Shown: piece by piece, positions 30,993-38,369 of the stretch | Numbering within the stretch: position 1 is the first letter of the stretch | How the letters are laid out: every line of letters begins with the position of its first letter | Source of the DNA: Arenimonas sp. | GTDB lineage: Bacteria; Pseudomonadota; Gammaproteobacteria; Xanthomonadales; Xanthomonadaceae | Assembly (NCBI RefSeq): GCF_022842045.1 | Contig: NZ_JALHQI010000027.1 | Location: forward strand, 1-38,369 | DNA length: 38,369 nucleotides | Reading direction: 5' to 3' | The notes under the pieces: generated by a model | The model's input: only the letters and a program-made list of their open reading frames with translations | The model's database searches: none | What the model was told of the DNA's origin: nothing | Translations under genes and position numbers: made by a program

Positions 30993-33900
30993 CTACCCGC
31001 CATCCCCCGCCGCCCCCCGCTCCACCACTTCAATCACCGGTTCCTTCCACGGTCCGGTGACGCGGTAGACCGTGCGCGCGGCCTGCTTCAGCGGCTTCTG
31101 AAGCACGGCTTGCGCAACCGCCCCCACCGCGGCGCCCACCGGGCCGCCGGCGATCGCGCCGATCGCGGGCAGCACGCCGCCAGCCTTGGGCAGCACTTCG
31201 ATGCGCTGGTCGTACTGCTGCGCGCGCAGGTCGGTCGCGCCGCTCACGCGGATCTCGGCTGCGGGGCCGTTGATCTGCAAAAGGTCGGTGCTGGCGCGGC
31301 CATTGGCGAAGACGAACTCGCCCTGCATGGTGTTGAAGCCGAAGCCCTTCGCGAAGAAGTCGCTGAAGTCCAGGCTGAGCCGGCGCGGGATCTCGGCGAG
31401 GCTGATCAGCCCCAGCACGCGCCCGCCGCCGCCGGGTTCGACCTCAAGCAGCTGGCCTTCGCCCACATCCACGCGCAGCGTGCCCTCGAAGCGCGCCAGC
31501 GCGAAGGCACCGGGCGATCCCGGCCAGCTGCCCTCGAGCCGGCCGCGGGTCTCGCCGTCCTCGATCATGCCGGCCAGCCCGAAGGCGCCGAGCATGTCGC
31601 CCAGGCTGTCGGCGCCGAAGTCGACCGCGAAGTCCGACCGGCTGCTGCCCTCGCCCGCACGCCGCCATTCGCCGCGCGCGCGCAGCTGCAGCGCGTCGGA
31701 CGTGGTGTCGAAGCGATCGATGCGCAGGCCCTCCGGCATGGGCTGGGCCTGCAGCTCGGCCACGCCCAGCGCCAGCGCGCCCAGGCGCAGGTCCTGCACG
31801 TTGAAGCGCAGGGGCGGCAGCTTGGCCGGGTCGTCGCTGCGGCCGGCCTCGAGCGTGGCCAGCTGCTCCGGCGTCGGCTCCGCCTTCTCCGGCCAGTGCA
31901 GGCGCGCGAAGCGCCCGTCGATGCCCTGCGCGAGGTCGCGCGGGATGTCGATCTCGCCCGCCACGGCCGGGCCCTCCAGCGCGAGCCGCGTACGCTCGGG
32001 CTGGCGCCGCAGCTGCAGGCGGGTGTCGGCAAAGCGCGAGCCGAGCAGGTCGAGGTTGGCGACGCGCAGGTCCACCTCGCGCAGGCCGCCGGCGCCTTCG
32101 CCGTCGGCGGCGAACGCAATCCAGCCCGCGGCATCCAGGGTTTCGGTGCGGCCGAGTGCCACCAGGCCCTGCTGCGGCAGCGGCGGCTCTTCGCCGGTCC
32201 CGAACAGCAGCAGGCCGCCCATGGCGCCGTCGCTTCCCGCGCGGCCGCGGAAGCGCAGCGTGTCGCCGAGCTGCATGCGCACCTCGCCACCGGCGAGCGG
32301 AAGCGGCGCCTGCAGCCGCAGCGGCCAGCGCGCTTCGGCCGGCTTGGCCAGCGGCGCCGGCAGCGCCACTGCGGTGCCGACCAGGTCCGAATCGATGGAC
32401 AGCCGTGACGGGGCGGCCGGCCGGCCCGGCGTCGCCTGCGGGATGTCCACCGCCACGGTCCAGGCACTGCTGCCAACCAGCCACGGGTCGAGCCAGGCCA
32501 AGGGCGGGTGGCGCGCGATCAGCTTCTGCGCCGGGAACGCTCCTACCAGCGAGGCGCGGGCAGCGAGGCGGGCGTCGCCGGTGTAGTCCTCGCCGACCAT
32601 CAGGCTGAAGCGCGCGGGCTCCCCCTCGAACTCGACCTCGAGCGCATCGGCGATGAAGCCGCGGTCGCTGAAGCGCGTGCGCCCGCGGACCGCCTGCAGG
32701 TCGATGTCCCAGCGCGGATCGACCAGGCGCGCACCCGCGAGGTCGAGGGTGCCGTCGATGCGGCGACCGCCCAGGCGCGCCGCCAGCGGCAGGTCCAGCG
32801 ACAGCCGCACTTCGGCCGGGCCGCGGATGCTGGCATTGCGCAGATGCTCGTCGAACCGCGCGCGCAGCGGGCTGGCCAGCATCAGCGCTTGCAGCGATTC
32901 GCCCTCGGCCGGCGCCTCGATGTCGAGCACCAGGCGCGGGTCGCGGAAGTCGGCGATGCCGCCCGCCACCCGTCGCACGCGATTGCCCAGGATCATGCCC
33001 TCGCCCTCGAGCGTCATGCCCGGGCCGTCGAAGGCGACGTCGAGGTCCATCGCCTCGGCGTCGGGCCACTCGGGATTGAAGGCCACGCGCGCCTGCGAGA
33101 CGCGGGCGCGAGCGTCGAAGCGCCCCTCGCCGTTGCGGAACGGCCAGTCGGCCAGGTCGCCGGCCAGCACCGCGCGCCCTTGCTCCACCGAGCCGCCCAG
33201 CAGCGCGCGGTCCAGCCACTCGATGGTCGTGGGCGGCATCTTGCCCTGCACCCAGAACTTGCCTGCCGCGGGCACCGGCGACGGATCCACGATCGCGGCC
33301 AGGTCGACCCGCGGCCGCCGCGCCTCGCCCGGGAAGCGCAGCTCGGCGCGCACGCGCGCCCCGAAATCGGCGCCCCGGATTCGAAGGTCGCTGGCACCGG
33401 CGGCCCACCGAGGGCCCTCCCGCCACCAGCCCAGCGTTCCGCCCAGCCTGAAATCCAGGGGCTGCCGGAAACGCGGCCAGTCGAAGCGTGCCGGCCCATC
33501 GGCCAGGCGCAGCACGCCGCCGTCCTGATCGTAGGCGACGCTGCCGCCCAGGCCCTGCACGCCCGGTTGGCCGCCGTAGGGCGCCCAGCCCACGGCATCG
33601 ATGCGCGCCGAGCCGGACCAGTCGCCCTCCCGGCCCTGCACCTGCACGTGGTGCAGCACGCCGTCGGGAGCGGCCTCGTGCAGCCACTGGCGAAGGCCCG
33701 CGGGCACCGCCGGGACCAGGGTCGCCAACGAGCGCGCGGGCGCCAGGTCCATGCGCGGCGCCTGCAGCGCGAAGCGTTCGCCGCCGGCCAGCCACAGGCC
33801 ATCGAAGCTGTGCGGCTCGCGCCGCCCGCTTTCGTGGAAGTGCAGCTCCGGCGCGTGCAGCTGCCAGCCGTTCGCATCCACCTGCCAGCGCGCCAGCAGG

Positions 33901-34799
33901 TCGGCGCGCTCGAACGCCACCGGCGGCGAGGCCAGCGCCTCGCCGTTGCCCTCCCGATGCCAGGGCGTGCGCGCCACCAGCGCGATCGGCGCGAGCTCGG
34001 CGCGCACGCGCACGTCCATGATCCGCTGCGTGTCGATGCGCGCCCACAGGTCGACGGCGCCCGCACCCGCCACCACCAGGCCCGTGTCGGCCAGCAGCGG
34101 CGACCACTGCTGCAGCGACATCGATTTGCCACCCGCCCAGAGCAGGCCCGACCAGCGGCCGCGCTCGAGGTCGGCCACCGCCTGCAGCGGCGTGCCCTCG
34201 CGGTCGGCCCAGGCGCGCACGCCGGCCACCAGGCGATCGCCGTCGACCCGCAGCCGCAGGTCCACGCGCGGCAACCTCAGCTCGCGCTTGAAGGCGGGTG
34301 ATCGCACCGCGAGGTTGGCGCGCTCGACCTGCAGTTCGCCCAGCGCCTCGAGCGTGTCGAGCGGATCATTAGCCGGGTCGGGCTGGAACGGCAGGCCGGC
34401 CATGCGCCAGCGACGGTCCTCGCCCTGCTCGAGCACCAGCGAGAGTTCGCGCACCTTGAGTTCGGTGAGCGGCGCGCCCGGCAGCAGGCCCGAGTACACC
34501 GCCACGAGCAGCTCGGCGCGGCCGATGTCCAGGCTGCGGCCGGCCGGGCCGATGCGCAGGCCGTCGAGCGTGAAGCGCGGACCGCGCCGGGTCCATTCGC
34601 CGCGCGCGGCGTCGAAGGCGACCGGCTGGCCCAGGCGCTCCGACAGCCAACCGGCGACCTTGTCGGGATGCCGCTCGACCAGCGGCAGCAGCTGGTTCAG
34701 GCCACCGACCAGGGTGGCCGCGAGGATCAGCAGCACCAGCAGCCCGTAGCCGGTGAAGCGGCGGGCGTGGCGGATCCGGCGGCGCAGCGGCGAACTCAT
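30993..34799 (-). CDS. yhdP: YhdP family AsmA-like envelope protein
   Basis: Large AsmA-like protein; YhdP with TamB and YdbH is implicated in moving phospholipids from the inner to the outer membrane. The 1268 residues match E. coli YhdP (1266). A basic N-terminus (SSPLRRRIRHARR) is followed by one membrane anchor at about 16-37; the rest is periplasmic, with a DUF3971 region. The C-terminal AsmA-like part includes LQINGPAAEIRVSGATDL and DQRIEVLPKAGGVLPAIGA. It starts 7 bases after the rng stop. Its TAG stop is formed by the edge of the heptamer repeat. Confidence 0.94.
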   Translation of the reverse strand: MSSPLRRRIRHARRFTGYGLLVLLILAATLVGGLNQLLPLVERHPDKVAGWLSERLGQPVAFDAARGEWTRRGPRFTLDGLRIGPAGRSLDIGRAELLVAVYSGLLPGAPLTELKVRELSLVLEQGEDRRWRMAGLPFQPDPANDPLDTLEALGELQVERANLAVRSPAFKRELRLPRVDLRLRVDGDRLVAGVRAWADREGTPLQAVADLERGRWSGLLWAGGKSMSLQQWSPLLADTGLVVAGAGAVDLWARIDTQRIMDVRVRAELAPIALVARTPWHREGNGEALASPPVAFERADLLARWQVDANGWQLHAPELHFHESGRREPHSFDGLWLAGGERFALQAPRMDLAPARSLATLVPAVPAGLRQWLHEAAPDGVLHHVQVQGREGDWSGSARIDAVGWAPYGGQPGVQGLGGSVAYDQDGGVLRLADGPARFDWPRFRQPLDFRLGGTLGWWREGPRWAAGASDLRIRGADFGARVRAELRFPGEARRPRVDLAAIVDPSPVPAAGKFWVQGKMPPTTIEWLDRALLGGSVEQGRAVLAGDLADWPFRNGEGRFDARARVSQARVAFNPEWPDAEAMDLDVAFDGPGMTLEGEGMILGNRVRRVAGGIADFRDPRLVLDIEAPAEGESLQALMLASPLRARFDEHLRNASIRGPAEVRLSLDLPLAARLGGRRIDGTLDLAGARLVDPRWDIDLQAVRGRTRFSDRGFIADALEVEFEGEPARFSLMVGEDYTGDARLAARASLVGAFPAQKLIARHPPLAWLDPWLVGSSAWTVAVDIPQATPGRPAAPSRLSIDSDLVGTAVALPAPLAKPAEARWPLRLQAPLPLAGGEVRMQLGDTLRFRGRAGSDGAMGGLLLFGTGEEPPLPQQGLVALGRTETLDAAGWIAFAADGEGAGGLREVDLRVANLDLLGSRFADTRLQLRRQPERTRLALEGPAVAGEIDIPRDLAQGIDGRFARLHWPEKAEPTPEQLATLEAGRSDDPAKLPPLRFNVQDLRLGALALGVAELQAQPMPEGLRIDRFDTTSDALQLRARGEWRRAGEGSSRSDFAVDFGADSLGDMLGAFGLAGMIEDGETRGRLEGSWPGSPGAFALARFEGTLRVDVGEGQLLEVEPGGGGRVLGLISLAEIPRRLSLDFSDFFAKGFGFNTMQGEFVFANGRASTDLLQINGPAAEIRVSGATDLRAQQYDQRIEVLPKAGGVLPAIGAIAGGPVGAAVGAVAQAVLQKPLKQAARTVYRVTGPWKEPVIEVVERGAAGDGG

Positions 34800-34806
34800 C
34801 CGCGGA

Positions 34807-36285
34807 TCAGAGCAGGACCACGTCGTACTGTTCCTGAGCGTACTGGTCGTCGGCCTGGAAGCGGATGGACTTGCCCAGGAATTCCTCCAGCTCCGCCACG
34901 GCCGCCGACTCTTCCTCGGTGATCTTGGCGACGACCCGCGGCGAGGCGATCACCAGCAGCTGCGAGGCCTCGAACTGGCGCACGGCGCGGGTGATCTCGC
35001 GGAAGATCTCGTAGGTGAGCGTCTCGGGCGTCTTCAACGTGCCGCGGCCGCCGCATTCGTGGCAGGGCTCGCACAGCTGGCGCTCCAGGCTCTCGGTGGT
35101 GCGCTTGCGGGTCATCTCCACCAGGCCCAGCGGCGAGAACTCGTGCACGGAAGTGCGGGCGTGGTCGTGCAGCAGCCCCTTCTCGAGCGTGCGCAGCACC
35201 TGGCGCCGGTGCTCGTCGTCGGTCATGTCGATGAAGTCGATGATGATGATTCCGCCGAGGTTGCGCAGGCGCAGCTGGCGCGCCACGGCCTGCGCGGCCT
35301 CGAGGTTGGTGCGGTACACGGTTTCCTCGAGGTTGCGCTGGCCGAGGAAGGAACCGGTGTTGACGTCCACCGTGGTCATCGCCTCGGTCTGGTCGATGAT
35401 GAGATGGCCGCCGGACTTGAGCGGCACTTCCTTCTGCATCGCGCGCAGGATCTCGTCCTCGACGCCATACAGGTCGAAGATGGGGCGCTCGCCGGCGTAG
35501 TGCTCGATGCGCTCGGCCAGGTCGGGCATGAACTGGTTGGCGAAGGCCGTGAGCTTCTCGAAGGCCTCGCGCGAATCGACCCGCACCTTGTCCACCTCCT
35601 TGCGCATCAGGTCGCGCACCGCGCGCAGCGGCAGCGCCAGGTCCTCGTAGATGCGCTGGCCAACCTTGGTGCTGGCGCTGGCGGCGCGGATCACGCCCCA
35701 GGCGCGCTGCAGGTAGGCCACGTCCTCGGCCAGGGCCTCGTCGGGCTGGCCCTCGGCATTGGTGCGGACGATGTAGCCCTGGCCCGAGCCGTTCGCCAGC
35801 GCCGCCATCAGCGTCTTCAGGCGCGCGCGCTGGGCTTCGTCCTCGATCCGCGCCGACACGCCCAGCACGCGCGAATGCGGCAGGAACACCAGGTAACGCG
35901 ACGGGATAGAGAGCTGGGTGGTGAGCCGCGCGCCCTTGCTGCCGATCGGATCCTTGACCACCTGCACCACGATCTCCTGGCCCTCGTGCACCAGCGAGTT
36001 GATGGTGGGCGGCGGGCCGGGCGGCGGCGCGGCCTCGTCGCCCTCGCCGGCCAGCGCCGGGCGCAGGATGTCGGAGGCGTGCAGGAACGCGGCGCGGTCC
36101 AGCCCGATCTCGACGAAGGCCGCCTGCATGCCGGGCATCACCCGCTGCACCCGGCCCTTGTAGATGTTGCCGACCACGCCGCGGCGCGAGGCGCGCTCGA
36201 TGTGCAGTTCCTGCAGCATGCCGTTCTCGACCACCGCGACGCGGGTTTCGCGCGGGGTGACGTTGATCAGGATTTCCTCGGACAC
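34807..36285 (-). CDS. rng: Ribonuclease G
   Basis: Endoribonuclease of the RNase E/G family; matures the 5' end of 16S rRNA and takes part in mRNA decay. The 492-residue protein has an S1 domain at about 36-125 (NIYKGRVQRVMPGMQAAFV). The catalytic Asp residues are D307 in TTVDVNTG and D350 in IIIIDFIDM. The zinc-link is CEPCHECGG (C405, C408, C411). It lacks the long C-terminal scaffold of RNase E. The maf-rng-yhdP order equals that of E. coli. Confidence 0.97.
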   Translation of the reverse strand: MSEEILINVTPRETRVAVVENGMLQELHIERASRRGVVGNIYKGRVQRVMPGMQAAFVEIGLDRAAFLHASDILRPALAGEGDEAAPPPGPPPTINSLVHEGQEIVVQVVKDPIGSKGARLTTQLSIPSRYLVFLPHSRVLGVSARIEDEAQRARLKTLMAALANGSGQGYIVRTNAEGQPDEALAEDVAYLQRAWGVIRAASASTKVGQRIYEDLALPLRAVRDLMRKEVDKVRVDSREAFEKLTAFANQFMPDLAERIEHYAGERPIFDLYGVEDEILRAMQKEVPLKSGGHLIIDQTEAMTTVDVNTGSFLGQRNLEETVYRTNLEAAQAVARQLRLRNLGGIIIIDFIDMTDDEHRRQVLRTLEKGLLHDHARTSVHEFSPLGLVEMTRKRTTESLERQLCEPCHECGGRGTLKTPETLTYEIFREITRAVRQFEASQLLVIASPRVVAKITEEESAAVAELEEFLGKSIRFQADDQYAQEQYDVVLL

Positions 36286-36298
36286 GCGTATCCCCGGT

Positions 36299-36868
36299 TC
36301 AGTGCAGCAGTCCGAAGCCGCGCAGCAGGCGCGCGGTCTCGTGCAAGGGCAGGCCCATCACGCCGGTGTAGCTGCCGGCGAGGTGGGCGACGTGGGCGCC
36401 GAAGCGGCCCTGGATGGCGTAGGCGCCGGCCTTGCCGAAGCATTCGCCGGTGGCGACGTAGGCGGCCACCATGGCGTCGTCGAGCGGCTCGACGCGGACT
36501 TCCGAGACGCAGGTGGCGTGCGCCTCGCGGCCGGCGCTGACCAGCCAGACGCTGGACACCACGCGGTGGCTGCGGCCCGAGAGGTCGCGCAGCATGCGCG
36601 CGGCGTCGTCGGCATCGGCCGGCTTGCCGAAAACGCGGTCGCCCAGCACGACTTCGGTGTCGGCGCCCAGGACCACCGCACCCGGGTTGGCGACCACGGC
36701 AAGCAGTCCGGCGCCGGCCTTTTCGCGGGCGACGCGGCTGACGTAGTCGTCGGGCGGTTCGCCGGGCAGGCGTTGCTCGGGAACGTCCACGTCGAGCAGG
36801 CCAAAGTCGAGGCCCAGCTGGGCCAGGAGATCGCGGCGGCGCGGGGATTGCGAGGCAAGATAGAGCAT
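36299..36868 (-). CDS. maf: Maf family nucleoside triphosphate pyrophosphatase (YhdE type)
   Basis: Hydrolyses dTTP, UTP and modified nucleotides; linked to septum control. The 189 residues start MLYLASQSPRRRDLL, the Maf signature, with the catalytic Asp D70 in GADTEVVLG and the following GKP. The C-terminal GRFGAHVAHLAGSYTGVMGL is the conserved nucleotide-binding end. The neighbour rng supports the YhdE rather than the YceF subtype. It is 13 bases upstream of rng. Confidence 0.94.
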   Translation of the reverse strand: MLYLASQSPRRRDLLAQLGLDFGLLDVDVPEQRLPGEPPDDYVSRVAREKAGAGLLAVVANPGAVVLGADTEVVLGDRVFGKPADADDAARMLRDLSGRSHRVVSSVWLVSAGREAHATCVSEVRVEPLDDAMVAAYVATGECFGKAGAYAIQGRFGAHVAHLAGSYTGVMGLPLHETARLLRGFGLLH

Positions 36869-36941
36869 CGCCCAAGCATAGCCGCTGGCACCGCCCGCGG
36901 GCAGTTCCCCGGGCCGCCGCTTCAGCGGGCAGCCGGTTGCG

Positions 36942-37412
36942 TCAGGCGCGGTGGTAGGGGTGGTTGGCGAGCAGGCTGGCGGCCCGGTAGAGCTGCTCGG
37001 CCAGCACCAGCCGCACCAGCATGTGCGGCAGCGTCAGCGGCCCCAGCGACCAGCTTTCGCCGGCCGCGGCAATCACCTCGGCGGAATGACCCTCGGGCCC
37101 GCCGACCAGGAAGGCCAGGTCGCGCCCCTGCTGGCGCCAGTGCTCGAGGCGCTGGCCCAGCTGTTTGGATGAATACGGCTTGCCGCGCCCATCAAGGGTG
37201 ACGACGTGCGCGCCGCGCGGCACCGCCGCCAGCACGCGCTCGCCTTCCTCGGCCATCGCGCGGGCGGCATCGCGCCCTTTGCCGCGCAGACCCGGCGCCA
37301 CTTCCACCAGCTCCAGCGGCAACCAGTGCGACAAGCGCTTCTGGTACTCACCAAACCCCGCGGCCACCCACTCCGGCGCCCGCTCCCCCACCGCGACCAG
37401 CCTGGCTTTCAT
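36942..37412 (-). CDS. rlmH: 23S rRNA (pseudouridine1915-N3)-methyltransferase
   Basis: SPOUT methyltransferase that methylates pseudouridine 1915 in helix 69 of 23S rRNA in the 70S ribosome. The 156-residue protein has FLVGGPEGH as the SAM-knot element, then LTLPHMLVRLVLAEQLYRA and the terminal NHPYHR that is diagnostic. It lies between rsfS (16 bases upstream) and maf (73 bases downstream), the common nadD-rsfS-rlmH order. Confidence 0.97.
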   Translation of the reverse strand: MKARLVAVGERAPEWVAAGFGEYQKRLSHWLPLELVEVAPGLRGKGRDAARAMAEEGERVLAAVPRGAHVVTLDGRGKPYSSKQLGQRLEHWRQQGRDLAFLVGGPEGHSAEVIAAAGESWSLGPLTLPHMLVRLVLAEQLYRAASLLANHPYHRA

Positions 37413-37428
37413 CGCGTGGAAAAACGCG

Positions 37429-37830
37429 TTACCCGTGTCCCGGGTCTTCGGGGGGCTGGTCGCCGACGGTCCAGAGGCGCTCGAGGGCGTAGAACTCGCG
37501 GACGCGGGGCAGCATGACGTGGACGATGACGTCGCCCAGGTCGACCAGCACCCACTCGGCCTCGCGCTCGCCTTCCACGCCCAGCGGCATCACGCCGCAC
37601 TTCTTGGCGAAGCGGACGACTTCGTCGGCCACGGATTTGACGTGGCGGGTCGAGGTGCCCGAGACCACCACGAGGTAGTCGGCGATGCTGGTCTTGCCGC
37701 GCACGTCGATCTCGACGGCATCCTTCGCCTTCATTTCCTCCAGCGCCAGGTGAACCTGCTTGAGGATGGCTTCCGGCGACGGGGCCGGGTCGGGCATCTG
37801 GGTCTTGATGACGTGGGCTTGGGTGGTCAA
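37429..37830 (-). CDS. rsfS: Ribosome silencing factor RsfS
   Basis: Binds L14 (uL14) of the 50S subunit and blocks subunit joining in starvation. Start TTG at 37830 gives 133 residues ([13 protein letters not shown]); an ATG at 37797 would give 122. The TTG is preferred because the first residues resemble related proteins as I recall them, but no strong Shine-Dalgarno decides it. Family motifs are [19 protein letters not shown], then [26 protein letters not shown] and [10 protein letters not shown]. Confidence 0.95.
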   Translation of the reverse strand: MTTQAHVIKTQMPDPAPSPEAILKQVHLALEEMKAKDAVEIDVRGKTSIADYLVVVSGTSTRHVKSVADEVVRFAKKCGVMPLGVEGEREAEWVLVDLGDVIVHVMLPRVREFYALERLWTVGDQPPEDPGHG

Positions 37831-37860
37831 CGTGGCGCTCGAATCGGAAAGACGGGCCGC

Positions 37861-37866
37861 ATTATA
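37861..37866 (-). promoter_or_regulatory. Perfect -10 box for rsfS overlapping the nadD stop
   Basis: On the minus strand TATAAT ends 30 bases before the rsfS TTG and contains the nadD TAA stop. No -35 match is seen at 17-base spacing, so this is a weak call. Confidence 0.3.
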
Positions 37867-38369
37867 CGCCCGCCGGGCCCGACCCGCCCCGGTACAGCCC
37901 TTCCCGGGCGATGTAGGCCGCCACGGCCGGATCCAGCCAGCCCGCCGGGCCCTCGCCCCCGGCCAGCCCGCGCCGCACTTCCGTGGCCGAGGCGGGATGC
38001 AGCGCCATGTCCAGCCTGAACAGCCGGCCTGCCGGCGCGGCGGCCAGGTCGGCCGGATCTTCGCGCCAGCGGCCGGCGCAGGCGGCGGCCAGCACCGGAG
38101 GCAGTGGGTCGAGCGCGTGGCCCGGGCGCACCGCGACCACGAAATGGGCCAGCCCTGGCAGCGCCTCCCACGCGTGCCAGCCGGGCAAGCCCCGGAAGGA
38201 ATCCGCGCCCAGCACCCAGGCCAGCGGTGCCTCCGGCCCCAGCTCGGCGCGCAGTTCGCGCAGGGTCGCGACGGTCCAGGACGGGCCGCGGCGCCGCAGC
38301 TCGCGGGTGTCGACCCGGAACCCGGGCTCGGCGGCCAGGGCGAGCTCCAGCATCCGGGTGCGCTGGGCG
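37862..38369 (-). CDS. nadD: Nicotinate-nucleotide adenylyltransferase, N-terminally truncated by window end
   Basis: Makes deamido-NAD from nicotinate mononucleotide and ATP. About 169 C-terminal codons are in the window; the first 50 or so, with the GGTFDPxH nucleotide-binding motif, lie beyond 38369. Seen are [14 protein letters not shown], the substrate motif [19 protein letters not shown], the SATEVRRGL form of the conserved SxTxxR loop, and the terminal [11 protein letters not shown]. An in-frame ATG at 38353 is internal, since the frame stays open upstream with family-like residues. It is followed by rsfS after 31 bases. Confidence 0.93.
   Translation of the reverse strand, partial: AQRTRMLELALAAEPGFRVDTRELRRRGPSWTVATLRELRAELGPEAPLAWVLGADSFRGLPGWHAWEALPGLAHFVVAVRPGHALDPLPPVLAAACAGRWREDPADLAAAPAGRLFRLDMALHPASATEVRRGLAGGEGPAGWLDPAVAAYIAREGLYRGGSGPAGV

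Noticed and set aside
34753-36540. Long plus-strand open frame opposite rng
   Set aside because: Shadow of rng; composition is His/Asp/Leu-rich without motifs, while rng on the minus strand has full catalytic motifs.

Overview
This window looks like one end-to-end contig from a GC-rich gammaproteobacterium, most likely of the Xanthomonadaceae/Lysobacteraceae (Xanthomonas, Stenotrophomonas, Lysobacter, Luteimonas relatives). The evidence is the very GC-rich, fully gammaproteobacterial gene content, the gene order, and GTAG-type palindromic intergenic repeats typical of that group; the genus cannot be fixed from sequence alone. The first 15 bases are not genomic: they match the 3' end of an Illumina adapter, so glnD is cut by the contig end. 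nadD is cut at the other end.

Region 1 (1-5400): map and glnD run leftward, divergent from the rightward rpsB-tsf translation operon, which has a good promoter, a structured leader and a strong terminator. Region 2 (5430-17615) is a long rightward envelope and housekeeping operon with very short gaps or overlaps: pyrH, frr, uppS, cdsA, dxr, rseP, bamA, lpxD, fabZ, lpxA, lpxB, rnhB. It links UMP synthesis, ribosome recycling, isoprenoid carrier synthesis, phospholipid and lipid A synthesis, outer membrane assembly and envelope stress proteolysis. lpxD has no ATG, GTG or TTG start and appears to begin at CTG. Region 3 (17616-19168) is the least conventional coding stretch: two diverged tandem paralogues with a DUF1232/YkvA-like motif lie between rnhB and dnaE. 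Region 4 (19218-26849) holds dnaE, accA, tilS, xseB and ispA, all rightward. Between dnaE and accA lies a 479-bp gene-free composite palindromic element.

Region 5 (26869-38369) is mostly leftward. Read in its transcription direction it is nadD-rsfS-rlmH-maf-rng-yhdP (NAD synthesis, ribosome silencing and rRNA methylation, nucleotide pyrophosphatase, RNase G, envelope AsmA-like protein), then tldD. Then come pmbA, with darP divergent between it and tldD, and a small DUF4870 membrane protein gene whose terminator lies inside the convergent ispA gene. TldD and PmbA, partners of one metalloprotease complex, are thus encoded about 0.6 kb apart.

No rRNA, tRNA, CRISPR array, prophage or insertion sequence transposase was seen. 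The accessory signal is in the intergenic spaces: the dnaE-accA element, two minisatellites between tldD and yhdP, a palindrome cluster after tsf, a 10-bp phased repeat before pyrH, and paired leader hairpins before the DUF1232 genes.
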